Source: Rotaria socialis (Eukaryota; Rotifera; Eurotatoria; Philodinida; Philodinidae). Taken from it: a stretch of DNA of 64,000 nucleotides. Position numbers and translations under genes: made by a program. This document shows positions 12,369 to 25,041 of the stretch, one piece after another (within the stretch, counting starts at the first letter, position 1; each line of letters opens with the position of its first letter). The stretch is taken from NCBI GenBank assembly GCA_905331475.1, contig CAJNYU010002384.1:183067-247066 (forward strand). Reading direction: 5' to 3'. Under the pieces are notes generated by a model. That model made no database searches. It was given only the letters and a program-made list of their open reading frames with translations, and was not told the DNA's origin.

Positions 12369-15116
12369 TCAACAATATTCTGCAGATATTACTTCTTCAA
12401 TCGTTGTCATTCTCGTATTTGAATTTTCAATTGGATCAAAAATAAAATTATCCCTATATCGTGCTATATTCAATGCAAGAGCAATCATTGGATCTTGTAC
12501 GACCAATAATTCACCAAGCTAAAAAGAAAGTTCTTTTTAAGTACTAACACATCTATTTTTTTTACTTTAAATTGAGTTAGATGATCAAAGAAAAATTCTT
12601 CTTCGCAACTAAGTAGCGGTGTTTCATATGTTAATTGATATGGTACATTAAATAGTGTTGCATGGTTATCATTGAGCGGTAATTTAAAACAACGAAATAT
12701 AGCTGAAACAAACTTCGCGTCACCTATGAAAACAACATGAAAGTATGTTTTTTTTCTTCATATTTATTAATTAAGATTTCTTTTATTACCAATGGCTTGT
12801 TGAATATCTTCATTTTCAATTGTTACTGGTTTAGCTGTAACGAGACGTGGTTGCGTAAAGCCTGCTTCTGTTGCGTACAATATTAAATCTTCCCATTGAA
12901 GAGCTCCGCTGATATATTCATCTATGAATACGAAGAGAAAGAAAATAAATATTATTATTCGAAAACAAAATGAAATAAAATGCTTACCGGATAATAACTC
13001 TTGATATTCTTCTGGTATCGGTCGATTGACATAGACGTCCGAAAAAAAAAATTCTCCGCCAACCTATTAAATAATCGTAACCATGTATTCATTATGGAAA
13101 CGTAGGAATTATTATTTACTTTGAGTAATTTGCAAACACCTTCAATGATTGCTTTCTTATTTCGTCGATGATTAATAACGCTATTTGACCTATAAACATT
13201 TTTCTAATGCCAAGGCACATTTCAATTCAGCTCTTTATCACTTACACAACAACATCAATTGAATTTTCTTTAATCTTTGTTTTTTCTAATCTATCAATTT
13301 CTCCATGGATGAATTCAACATTTGGTTTCATCAATCCGAATTTATTCGCATGATAACGGATATGTTGACGAGCAAAATCCAACTAAAACAAAAATGGCAT
13401 TTTCTAGGCAAGAACTCTTTAGATCTTATTTTTCATTGAACATCATCATCATCAGTCACAACGCAAGATAAATATTAGTATCGTTGTCGAATGCTTAACT
13501 AGATGTAATCGAAAGAAGGACTCTCAGAAGACCAATGACTCAACTTATCGATTGAATTTAAGTAGGCGAGCGGCTTCGTACGAGGATTGACAAGAATAAA
13601 TTAACAAGTTGAAATTTTGCTCAAGTAAAAAGAAAAATTGCCAAGATTCTGGGTTTCAATTGATAAAGATTCTAACTTCAAGGTCTTCCGTTAGAAAAAA
13701 ACGTTTTAGGCAAAGCTATAATTTTATTCAAAAATACCTTACATATTTATAGGTAGACGGCTAGGTGGAAACATAGTATTTCATACTTTTAGTTAACGTT
13801 GGCTAGTCGATAGTAAATTTCTCCTACTTAGGTGTAATTGACGTGTGTTTTTTCTCTCCGAACCACATTGACTCCAATAAGCATTGAAGTGTCGGATTAC
13901 AATTTTATATGAACGATATTAAAATGCTGCAGCAAACCTAGGCATTAATACAAAACGGTATCTTAACATAGATAAGTGACTCTCATTGTTTACATCGACA
14001 CTCATTCGTGAGATTTTGATTCATAAAAAGCAGTTTTCATTCAAAACTGCAATTAAGTTAAACAATACTTTTATTTGATAGTTTTCAAATAATACAATCG
14101 ATATACTGTGAACATTTGCCTAGTAAAATTCATAGATAATACATCGACGATCAAAATAAACAACAGGGAAAGAAATTAATTGAGCAGATCTTTCTAAAAC
14201 TATCATGATGCCAACCAAGAAAAAAAACTCCATTGGAACTAGATAAAATTGAACATCTTCTAGTTTTCTGCCACTTCTTTTATTCGAGATGATTTAGTCT
14301 TACTCAAAAAAGTATGAACAGTTTTTTCCCGCTATATTACACAGACACTTTCAAACATTCTGACAGTTGGCTTCATCTACATCGAAGAACGTAACTAAGC
14401 GTTTCATTTTAGAACCAAATTTTTCGTGCTATCATTCATTGGGATGCAGGCGAAATTCTTCTCTTGAATGCAGGAGTATGAAAAAGAAATTAGATTTTGT
14501 TTAACACGAAGACGAGAAATATTTCTGATCAAATATATAAGACTTTTTCAGTGAACTGACCTTCAAAACTATAAAAAAAAAGCTACTAATTGTACCGAGG
14601 ATAATCAAATTTCGAATATATTAGTGACTTCACAACAATACATTACTGTTCTTCATACATAAAACCAGCTGTTACTTTCGAAAATCTATCATTTTCGATG
14701 AGAAACAAAATTTGACAGCTTACTTGATCTTTTTCTGAATCAATACCGATAACTCGACCGTTTTCCTCGACAAGTTTTGATAAGATAAAAACATCACGAC
14801 CAACGCCACAACCCAGGTCAATAACAGAACAGCCCTCTAATTTAGGTGGAAATATCACAAAATTTGATTGATGCGACCTAAATTGAAGAAGACAAATAAT
14901 TAAAAGAAAATTAAAAAGTAAATAAACAAACCTTGCCATAATATCTGGATGTATTTGTTCCACAATAGTATCTAAAACACTTGGCGTGCTTAAAACATTC
15001 TTTTTAGCCCACGAAAAATGGTCCACATCTGAATTGTCTTCCTCTTCAACATTATAGTTTCTTTCCGAATCGTTCGATTCGACTGTCGGTGTTTTCGGTT
15101 CTGTTGAATTTGACAT
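12369..15116 (-). CDS. Arsenite methyltransferase (AS3MT) family protein, arsenic-binding cysteines lost
   Basis: SAM-dependent methyltransferase of about 353 residues in eight in-phase exons: 15116-14932, 14877-14724, 13382-13246, 13189-13120, 13063-12988, 12921-12790, 12723-12566, 12518-12369. Motif I reads VIDLGCGVGRDVFILSKLV, followed by GRVIGIDSEKDQ. Later blocks, GGEFFFSDVYV, GFTQPRLVTAKP and DAKFVSAIFRCFK, match AS3MT in order and spacing. Known AS3MT enzymes bind As(III) through three cysteines (human 61, 156, 206). Here the equivalents are Ser or Asn (ARSHQSNFVI), Ser (VVVSNSVIN) and Tyr (DEYISGALQW). It is therefore unlikely to methylate arsenite by the known mechanism, and its substrate is unknown. 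A trans-splice-like AG lies 17 nt upstream of the ATG at 15133/15134. Intron 2 is about 1.34 kb; the others are 45-70 nt, apart from intron 3 and 5 which are similarly short. Family sure, function inferred to be altered. Confidence 0.9.
13383..14723. other. Large intron of the methyltransferase gene
   Basis: A 1,341-nt intron in a gene whose other introns are mostly below 70 nt. I see no nested gene or clear repeat in it. Its size could reflect an old insertion. Confidence 0.6.
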
Positions 15117-15134
15117 CGTATACAAGATTTATCT

Positions 15135-18100
15135 GAAACCAAATATAATTGATATTAGTGTATTTTTAGTGTAATTTTACACTGATTTTATCTTTTGAAA
15201 ACAAACATTGATTTACTCATAATTATTTATTGCAAAAAAAATGACTTTTTTTCTCCGAAAAAAGGCACAAGAACACGACTTTCTCATATATGTACACTAT
15301 ATTCTGATCAGCCAATACTTCATTTTTCCGAGCGACATCTTTTGTGATGAATTTAGTTTTTTCGAAATTGAAAATAAAATATTCAATCACGGAAAACTTA
15401 ATCAAAAAATGTTTTTCCTGTGTCTACTCTCAAAGATTATCAAACTAATTCCACGATGAATTTTTTCCATTGGTTTACTGTTGTCAATTGTTTATTATTT
15501 TTTTCGATTCATCTTTTGTCAGTTATGTTTAAAATATCTTCGTCATACAAATATGTAAATACATATAGATTATGATTGAAGTAGTTCAAATTAAGTATGA
15601 AAGAAATAACCTATGAAAAAGGAGAAAGATAACGATACGACGATAAACGTCTCTTTCATAATGGCATAGTGTGTTTTCTGTTTCTTATGGCTTCAGTCAA
15701 AAATAGATTAGTTCAATGTGCTAACAGTATACAGGTAAAATAAAATAGTGTTTTCGTTGTTATTTTCTCCCACGTATGGTTAATACGAATATGAATGGAG
15801 GTAATGTTAACGAGTCTAAGAAGTCGATGAGTTAATCTCTATGATTCGTAAGCCCAAAAACTACTTTCTTTCATTGCACTTTTCTATTGGTGGTACTTGT
15901 ATTTTCGTATATGCAATATGATTTATTTTTCAAAATGAACTAAAGTCATTACGAATGATTGTAATTTGTTCATGGTACAAGGATATTTTTATCAGGACTA
16001 GAAATTTAATAAGTCAGTATTTGATTATAGTTTTGCACCCAGAAATTATTTTTATCATTTATAGTATTTTTAAAATCAACAAAATCTAAACAAATATTTT
16101 CCATAGAACTTTATTTTAAGGTTCTATTTGTGAGCGTTGAAAAATTCACCATCTGTCAGAGTCTATATCGTTACTTTTGTTAGACTGTCGTCAAAATTAG
16201 AAAAATAAAAATGTGTGAAAAAGAAATGATTGAACTGCTTTTGCATAAACTTCTGTGTAATGCTGTCTTTTTAACGTTGAGAAAGAAATATTGAGAGAAC
16301 CGATATAGATTGCATTCGGTTGAAATCCGTTATTAATTAGAATGTTTTTTTTTTGTACCAACTTAATACAATAGTTCTTTTTCTTTTGTAAATAATCGAG
16401 ATATTTTTAGAACACATCACAGAATAAAAATTTATTTGATGGATTATTAAGAATATGATTTTTGTTTTTAAGTTCTCACATGGCATCTAATGTTACTTGA
16501 TCTCTTAAGAAATAAATTCACATTGTAGAGTGTCTTTTAGATATTCTAATGAATTTGATCCTCTTATGACATTATTATTCATTAAACATACCGCAACGCA
16601 AAAAAGCTATTCTTCAACAAATCTTTTAGTACTGAAGACTGTCATCCTCGTTTAATAAACAATAGTAAAATTTTGACAGTAAGATATGTGCTGCATTGAA
16701 TCTTTTATTTAGGTTTAATCGCATTTTTTTGCCTGTCAGGAAGTAAAAGGAAAGGAAAGAAAAGGAAATCATAGTTGTTAACTATTAGTCGTTTCATCGT
16801 GTTCTATTCTGAACTCAACAACAAGCTCTATAGAAAACATAGATTGCACTTCTTTCGAAACAGAAATGAGAAGTTGAGCAATACTACTTGCGTGTCTATG
16901 TGACATCGAACACTGGTTGGTTCACCAGCATTTTCTAAAGATTTATTTTTTCAATAGTATAACAATATTCTTGTAATAAAAACAAACTATTCAATGTGCG
17001 CACTATATTTTAAGTGATTACGCTCCTCCGAGAGAAAAAGAAGCCATTTACGTATCGAATTGTTTATAATTTACTATATGATAAAGTCTCTTGTGCGCAA
17101 CACAATTTAAACATGTCTTTTGTACTATTAGTTAAGTATGTATGACCAATAAACGCACTCTTGGATCAACCATAAATAGCGACTGTCATAGAAAACATGA
17201 CTTTATAGTAGATCTATAAATTATATAACATGCAAGCCTTTATTTTGCACTGCATACATTAAAAATAACTCACATCAAAATATCGAAATACTAAATTTTT
17301 ACTTTTTATTTCAGATGTTACTATTTTATCTATCATTGGAACAATTATATCATTCGAATATGTATCGCTTTGAAATTATGCTTTCTGTTTTTTTAACCCG
17401 GAAACTACTTTCGACATTTCAAATAAGTCGTCGTTGACCTTTTTAGAAAATACTTGCATATACTATTCATGTCTATCTAATTAATTTGATCGGCATGTTT
17501 TCAATGAATGCAAAACATATTTTGTTTTTGACTCATAGCATATCTCATATGGTACTTTCATATGAGGATGTCGCGATATTAGAAATATTCAGGATTGCCT
17601 TAATATATTCAATGACTAGAAGACTCAGATCGCGTTACTGTGGATTTACGTTTAAGTACCTGCAACATTTTCCCTATATCTACTAAGCCGACTGGAACTC
17701 GGTAAATTTAAATTTATCTGGTCGGGTCCTAAGCCCTTCTAATTGAGTACATGCCGCTGAAAGTTGAGGCACTATTTTTATTTTTCAAAGTATTTTAGAG
17801 TCAAGTGAGAAACGACTTTTGATAGCATGTTGATAGTACTTAATCGATCCTTGTATATCCTATTAGAGAAAGTTTTTGTTTATCGCCCTAGGGAGTGAAA
17901 GTGCCTTAGCCGAAAAGTCGATGAAGAGCTCTTACGAAGTAAAATCTTGGAATAACATCATATATCGTCTCTGACTTGATTTTATTGGTCTAGTTTTGTC
18001 AAAAGAAAAAACTTGTTGTTACGACATGTCGTCGCGGCCATAATATTTATTCCATTGTCAGATGTTACACACATTTCACCTTTTTCTTCCCATTGTTAAA

Positions 18101-18232
18101 ATTAATGTTACATTGTTTTTCTATTGGTATCGTTCGTATCGGAGATATCCAATAAGGAAAACTTTGAGTTCGATCCCAGAAATTTAAAAGAAAAATTCAA
18201 TTTTGTATCTCTTATATAAACTATTTATTTTC
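15135..18232. other. Long intergenic region
   Basis: About 3 kb between two divergent genes with no recognisable gene, RNA or repeat structure beyond A/T runs. Open stretches at 15223-15459 and 17486-17686 lack splice context and protein-like composition. Confidence 0.5.
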
Positions 18233-18236
18233 AGAT

Positions 18237-19484
18237 ATGGGACGTGAAATAGTTACATTACAAATTGGAAACGATTCCAATAATGTCGGTACAGAATTAT
18301 GGAACCAACTAGATGTTGAGCATACCCATGATAATACGTTAATCGATTATAATACATATTATACATTTAATAAGAAAACAAATGTTCCATCACCTCGTGT
18401 ATTAATAATTGATTATCGAAATACATTTGGAACTTTATTCAATGAAAAAGAACCTAATGTAAAATCACCCGAAAATACTTCATCAATTGAAATAGTAAAT
18501 CGTGAGATTGATGATAATTTTTGGTCGAAAAATTTAAAAACAAAAGCGAAATTTAATAGAAAATCGTTAATACCATTGATTGACTATTGGTATTATTCAT
18601 CAAATCATAATGAAGAAAATCAATTTGATATCTATCCAATCGGGCAACAAATCTATAAGAAAATGTTCGATCAAATCGAACATTCTCTACACTATTTATT
18701 AGAATCGTGTGATTCACTACAAAGTTTCCGTTGTTTATACGATGTTAATGATAGTTTTTCCGGTTTATTTACTTCAATGCAGGATTATTTGGTTGATGAA
18801 TGTCCTAAGAAACCCATCTGGTCATTTGGTATCGGCGATAGACCTTCATCATTAAATTTATCCATGTCAGTAGTGCATTCATTGGTTGAAAATCAAATGC
18901 CGACAATTCCATGCCTTAGTAGTAATAAGGATAAATCTAAATTATCCTTATCAATTCAACATTCATTGTTACACTCAAATGTAACACTTGATTTACTGGC
19001 TGATCGTTTATGTCCGATGAAGAAACATTTCTTAAAACTATTTTCAAAAATCCCATTAGATTTACATGATAAAACGTTGCATAATTATTTGGATTTCAAT
19101 GATATATTTCGACTAGAAAAACCACTTGCGTGCCATTATTTTATTCGTGGAATTGAACAAAAACAATTATATAATCAAGATGTGTATAATTTTAATATTC
19201 AAACATCGGCTGAATTAATAGCGACTTATTTACGAGAACAATATGGCACAAAAATGTTTTTGTCAACTGATTCTTGGATTGAAAAATATGATCATATGTC
19301 ATTTATAACAGGCTTGTTTAATGATGATAGCTATTCGTTGAAATTTTTCGAGAATTTAAAAGATGATCTGAAAAAAATTAACTATAAAACTGTATCAAAA
19401 CGTTGGGAGGAAAATGAGTTCGATGAGCAAATGTTTGAACAATTAATGAATAATTTAAATACTCTGCATGAACAGTATCAATAA
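18237..19484 (+). CDS. MSTO1: Misato homologue (MSTO1/DML1), tubulin-like mitochondrial protein
   Basis: Single coding exon of 415 residues. It opens with MGREIVTLQIGNDSNNVGTE, the Misato N-terminus that resembles tubulin strand 1 and its nucleotide loop. Family landmarks follow: RVLIIDYRNTFGTL, a region giving LESCDSLQSFRCLYDVNDSFSG (human [20 protein letters not shown]), IWSFGIGD, an FIRGIEQKQL block and a SAELIATYLREQYG block. Misato proteins act at the mitochondrial outer membrane in mitochondrial distribution and fusion; that role is transferred from the family. At 415 residues it is shorter than human MSTO1 (about 570). A splice acceptor AG at 18233/18234 is only 2 nt before the ATG, suggesting trans-splicing or a 5' UTR intron. 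Family identity is secure. Confidence 0.92.
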   Translation: MGREIVTLQIGNDSNNVGTELWNQLDVEHTHDNTLIDYNTYYTFNKKTNVPSPRVLIIDYRNTFGTLFNEKEPNVKSPENTSSIEIVNREIDDNFWSKNLKTKAKFNRKSLIPLIDYWYYSSNHNEENQFDIYPIGQQIYKKMFDQIEHSLHYLLESCDSLQSFRCLYDVNDSFSGLFTSMQDYLVDECPKKPIWSFGIGDRPSSLNLSMSVVHSLVENQMPTIPCLSSNKDKSKLSLSIQHSLLHSNVTLDLLADRLCPMKKHFLKLFSKIPLDLHDKTLHNYLDFNDIFRLEKPLACHYFIRGIEQKQLYNQDVYNFNIQTSAELIATYLREQYGTKMFLSTDSWIEKYDHMSFITGLFNDDSYSLKFFENLKDDLKKINYKTVSKRWEENEFDEQMFEQLMNNLNTLHEQYQ

Positions 19485-22240
19485 AGAAGCGTGTTTTTTT
19501 TAACCAAGCATTTCAAAGATCTATTATAAATAGACTGGTTTGTTTTTTGTTTGTTTTAGATTGAATTTTTTATTTTATTTGAATGTACGTGTGCTGTCAA
19601 GTCGAAAGCGGTCAATATTTCTAGTCGTCGAAACATTTTTTTAAAGGTAATTTACAAAAACTACGAATCATTTTTTGCGATAGCTGCCGCCATGAGAATC
19701 AATGAAACAAAGTCGAACTAGAAAGTGTTCGACGGCATGAACCATGAATATTTTTGATATGCTGTAATAAAAATTTGAAGTCTCCATAGATACATCCTGA
19801 TCTCATCGTGTTCTCATTCTGCAAAGTTTACCCTAATAGATTTTATCTAGACGCATTGAGCTGTCGGCTTAGAAGAAAATGCCTTGAAGACACCGGAAAA
19901 GCCCAAGTGATTAGTATAAAATATTGAAAACGGCAATTTTAGTTAGACTTCGTCGCGGCTAAATTTTGAAGAAGAATTTCAAATTATTTGTTGTTAAAAT
20001 AATAGTTGTGATAAATTTGTTTTTGGAAACTACCGATTTCGACTATTGTAAAAAGCTCTCGTTAAATTTTTTTCTCACTATATAGCTTATGCACGATAAG
20101 AATGGTTATTTTTTAAATTGATTTATAAGGACTCTATCAACTTTTTTCTACTGAATGTTTTTTGCAAGAATCGGATTTCAGATATATATTCAGAAGCTTT
20201 TTGACAATGTCAACACGTTGTTTTTTTGTTTGGCTATGTAATCTGTGGAATGGAACAAGAAAAGGTTTATTCAGTAACCAAGCGATTGAAAAACAATAAG
20301 TCGATTACATTCTGAATAGCAATACTACTATGCATGAGCTGAGAATTTTTTCGTATTCTAAGTGATCGAGTATGTATAAACATATTACTGCTATAGTTCG
20401 TTTATGGATTTATTCTATTCGAAATTCTCTTATTTTTGTACGATAGAAAAGAAAGGATTGTAAAATATGAATTTAAATTTATCGAACATGATTTTTTTTC
20501 AAGATTCACGATATAAGCAACTAGCATAAATGATAATCATTTAGACGTAGAACAAAGATCAATAGAGATTAATGCTAGGTCACGGAACGTATTCCCACGC
20601 TATTGAGTTCGATCTATGCCTAATGCATATCTACTTAAGATATTAAGGAAATGAAATCATTTTTATTGAATATGCCATCAATTTCAATGGTTTAATTTAG
20701 ATTATTCCGTTTAGTTGTGAAAATAAGATCCGACCTGGAATTCTCTGTGAACATCGTATATAATTAGAGAAGAAATCCAACGAAACTTTCTTATCCTAAA
20801 TTCTATTCTTACTTATGAGAGATTTTTTCCTTCCGGCATGAAAACAATATCTGGAAAACATACTTAAGTGTGAATATAAAAGTTTTTCTTAAAAATAAAT
20901 GCTACCTGCTTTTGTACTAATTTCTACTAGTACAAACTGAAATTTTAAAAACCTCACCCATGAGCATTCTAGTTAATTCCTGAATTAACAAGGAGTGAAT
21001 GAATATTCATTCAGATAAGTAGCATGTGGTTCGATAGAGGAAAAACTTAAAATGTGTTTAAGTATGACAACATAATACAAAAAAAGTGATTTCTCAAATA
21101 AAACTATGTAATTATGTCAAAATAGTGACAGCAAGAAAAAAAAAATCATGACAGTAATCAGTGGATATGAAGGCTGTACTCGATCAATGAAAGAAAAAAG
21201 CTAAGAAAGTTCATATCTTATGAGTCATTAATAGTAAAGATACTTCACTGATTTTTATAGTTACTATATAACGTACCTAACATGAACTCTACCTGTCGTT
21301 ACCGCAAAAAAAAGGAAAATGCTCATTAACATTTAGATAGAGCTAAATGTAACTGCAGCATTTATGCCGAATAATATAAGAAAAAAACATAAACGATGAT
21401 ATAATTTAATTTTATATTTATTGAACAAATATGTCAATCATTTGTTTTCTTTTTTTATGTTACATATAATATATAATAATAAAAAAGAAGACCATAGGGA
21501 GACTTTAGTCAAGCTTAGCAGCTGATAGTATTTCTTCATCTTCTCTTCTTTTTCCGCTTTCATCATTTCTTTTTTTTCGACGCTATTTCTAACTAAACAA
21601 AAATTAAATGACACGAATAGAGAGACCTCAGAATGTTGTTGATGGCTATTCTGACATCAAATGAACCGGAATGTGAGATCAACAAACAAAATAAAATCGA
21701 ATAGCTGCCGCGCATATTGATTAAAAAACTAATGGAATGAAATAGAAACATTGCAGTTCGATCCTTATATTTGGTCAGTATATTTCTTTTGTTGTTGATT
21801 AAGAAAATCTTTTTTTCTTCTTCTTTTTATTGTCGTTATACCAGGGAAAGAATAAGAGAGAGAGAGAGAGCGAGCGAGCGAGCGTGAGAAAGAAGAAAAG
21901 GAAAAATTTCCAACCCGACGTGTGAAAAAAAGAATATTGTGTCTTTCATTCTTCAATAATTGTGTAGCGTGCTTGCACACATGAGACACTTATAAAGTAA
22001 ATGAAATGATTTATCATTTTCTTGTCAGAAAGTCTAATGAAATATTTCCAAGTCTTAGATAAAGCGCCAAAACGATAATGAAAGTTGCTTAAAGATTTTT
22101 TTTAACATTTCTTCGGATGTTTTCGTTAATAACAACTTCTTCATCCGCATCCACGAGGTATTCACTATAGATAAAAAAAAAAGAAAAAGAAAAGAAAGAG
22201 AGATTTATAAATCTGTTTTTTTCTTAATCTTCTTCTTCAG
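19485..22240. other. Intergenic region with AG/CG-rich microsatellite
   Basis: No gene recognised. It contains the Misato 3' end and, near 21854-21884, a run of AG units followed by CGAG units. The right part should hold the CPEB promoter. The minus-strand open stretch at 21765-21989 is the translation of this low-complexity run. Confidence 0.5.
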
Positions 22241-22277
22241 GTCTTTCTTTTCCTCGAGCTGGTATTCGTATACTTCA

Positions 22278-25041
22278 ATGAGTAACGAAAGCTCGGCTAC
22301 GAAATTTGTACTTCCTGCTAATGCAAGCAATAGTACGTCAACAGCAACAAAATCATCGCCACCACCACACCCATCATTATCACTTCATTGTGATCAGCAA
22401 CAAATAAATATTAATGGCAATGGAATACTTAATGATGGAAAATTAGCACCAAATAATTATCAAAATGGCGTACTTTCTGATCTTCAGACAACATTCCAAG
22501 GTTCATCATGGAGTAACATTATGGATCCATTGAGTGGTACATCCGGTGATCATCCATTTGATGTACATAATGGCAATCGAATGTTTGAACCACCAACAAC
22601 ATCGCCAACACCTCTTATGACAATGCAACAACAAATGTCTTATCAACAAGTAAAGAAAATAAACTGAATGAATTTTTTGTCGATTCTTGTATTTATATAC
22701 TTTTTTCTTTTCTTTTTTGCAGACAGCACAAAGACGTCCAATAACGGCAGCACATAATTTTCCAATACAAAATATTCGTAGTGGTAACGGTGTTCCAACA
22801 TTACCAATGAATGGACGATGGAATAGTCAATCTCCATCGATGGGTCCACCGTCTCATATACAACAACAACAACAACAACCTCAATCGCCAACATGGAATA
22901 CGACATCTTCTATTCCACATGGATTTCCGGCAACATCGTATGTGTTTTATTATTCTGTGAAATACAATACGACTTTTCTATTTTTTTTCTTCTGTTTTTA
23001 GATCTCGTCGTCCGGTACCTTCGTTAACAAATCCGAATAATCCTAATTCGCACGGGAAAAAAGGACCAAACAATTTCTTTTCATTTCTTCCACCATCGAC
23101 AAGTCAAAATTCAACATCATTAAACAATGTACGATCTGCATCGATGATAAATAACTTTCTTGCAACTCAAAATGGACAATCATCATCACAAATAATGAAT
23201 GGAGACATGGGACAAAATTTTACACCAATGAATGTAAAGAAAAAAAATTCGATTTTATGTAGATACAATATTAAATTATTTTTGTTTTAGTCTGGCGATG
23301 CATATGATATGAGTTCATTTTATCAAGCAATGGACATGATGCGAAACGTTCCAAATGATGGAGTTAAACGTGTCTATAGTGAAGATAGTGGAATGGGCAG
23401 TATACTTGATACAGAAAGTTTAATGTCAGTTGGCGGTCCATCATCATCATCATCAACAGGCCTATTTAATTCATCATCACGTATTATGCCAATAGATATG
23501 AATAAAGAAGAACGATTTTCGCGTAAAGTTTTTGTTGGAGGTTTACCACCCGATATTGATGAAGGTAAAAAATAAAATTCAAAAAATGAAAAATAAAATT
23601 GATCTTCTAATATTTTTTATAATTCTAATAGAGGAAATTATTGCACATTTTCAACGGTTTGGACCATTAGTTGTTGATTGGCCACATAAACAAGAGAGCA
23701 AATCTTATTTTCCTCCGAAAGGTTATGCTTTTTTAATATTTACATATGAACGTTCAGTACAAGAATTAATTGATGAATGTGTTATTGATGATTCTAAACT
23801 TTATATGTGTGTGTCAAGTCCAAGTATGAAAGATAAAGCTGTACAAATACGTCCATGGCTTTTGGCTGATTCTGATTTTGTTATGGATGGAACGCAACCA
23901 CTTGATCCAAGAAAAACTATTTTTGTCGGTGGTGTTCCTCGTCCTTTACGTGCTGGTAAGAAACTATTAGTTGTCATGTGATGAATTTAACAGGACAAGA
24001 AAGTTCTCTAATCGATAGATCGTTTAGATCTGAATCAGGCAGAAATGTTCGGACAGGTATTTGTGCATTTACGGCAGCATATCTAGTAAATATCTCTATA
24101 GGAAGTAGAATCATTCTAGTTTTTCTTTGGTATCAGAACTGCTTATTCAAGCATTGAAGAAAAAGATCAAATTTACATCACCAAAGTATGAAAAGCTTCA
24201 TGTTTTTGTATTTGTGATCGTAATATCTAATAGAAGACGAGTTTTATTTATTTATTCATTGAGATCGAATTGTTCTGATAATGTTAAAATTTCTTGATAG
24301 TTTATTTATTCGAAAGCGAAGCATATCCTAATATATGCGCAAGTCGAAAATGTATCTTCTAGTATTTCTATGGGAAGTACAAGAAATAATTAAAATAATG
24401 CCCTACAAGTGTTGTAGCTGCACAGGAACATACGAATTATTTTCAAGGTATTTATAATTCATTGGAAGCTATATAATATTTCATAACTAAAACCTTAGAA
24501 AACTGTCCTATGACCTACTTCATCAACATTCTCTATTTTTATATAAGAAACTAACTGGTATTTCTTTATTTAGTCGAATTAGCAATGATAATGGATCGAT
24601 TGTATGGTGGTGTTTGCTACGCTGGTATTGATACTGATCCAGAATTAAAATACCCAAAAGGTGCCGGTCGTGTAGCCTTTTCAAATCAACAAAGTTACAT
24701 TGCTGCAATATCAGCTCGTTTTGTACAATTACAACATGGAGATATTGATAAACGAGTTAGTGACAATATTTTTATTTTTTTTCTCATCATTTTTATGCAT
24801 CTGTTTTTTTATTAAGGTTGAAGTCAAACCATATGTACTTGATGATCAATTATGCGATGAATGTGCTGGTGCACGTTGCGGTGGAAAATTCGCTCCATTT
24901 TTTTGTGCAAATGTAACATGTTTACAATATTACTGTGAAGCATGTTGGGCATCTATTCATGCTCGTTCAGGTCGAGAATATCATAAACCATTGGTAAAAG
25001 AAGGCGCTGATCGTCCACGTACATTACCATTTCGTTGGTAG
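22278..25041 (+). CDS. CPEB: Cytoplasmic polyadenylation element-binding protein, CPEB2/3/4 type
   Basis: RNA-binding translational regulator of CPE-containing mRNAs. Seven in-phase exons encode about 607 residues: 22278-22649, 22723-22937, 23002-23233, 23291-23564, 23632-23955, 24574-24755, 24817-25041. The N-terminal half is low-complexity (Ser, Asn, Pro, with Gln runs). RRM1 begins at RKVFVGGLPPDIDE and holds FQRFGPLVVDWPHK and PPKGYAFLIF. RRM2 begins at RKTIFVGGVPRPLRAVELA. The C-terminal ZZ-type zinc-binding domain has the Cys/His ladder from CDECAGARCGGKF to HKPLVKEGADRPR. The sequence from MIMDRLYGGVCYAGIDTD through the zinc domain is nearly identical to vertebrate CPEB2-4 and distinct from CPEB1. 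An acceptor AG at 22240/22241 lies 36 nt before the ATG. The long 3' region is T-rich and could carry CPE-like U-runs; that is inference. Confidence 0.97.
23956..24573 (+). other. Long intron between CPEB RRM1 and RRM2
   Basis: A 618-nt intron, the only long one in the gene. No nested feature recognised. Confidence 0.7.

Noticed and set aside
13430-14640. Nested gene in the large AS3MT-like intron
   Set aside because: No open stretch of coding character or splice structure was found on either strand.
18160-18180. GAGTTCGATCCCAGA as a tRNA T-arm
   Set aside because: No acceptor stem, D-arm or anticodon arm can be folded at the right spacing.
21765-21989. Minus-strand ORF with LARSLARSLSLS-type repeats
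   Set aside because: It is the translation of the AG/CGAG microsatellite at 21854-21884.
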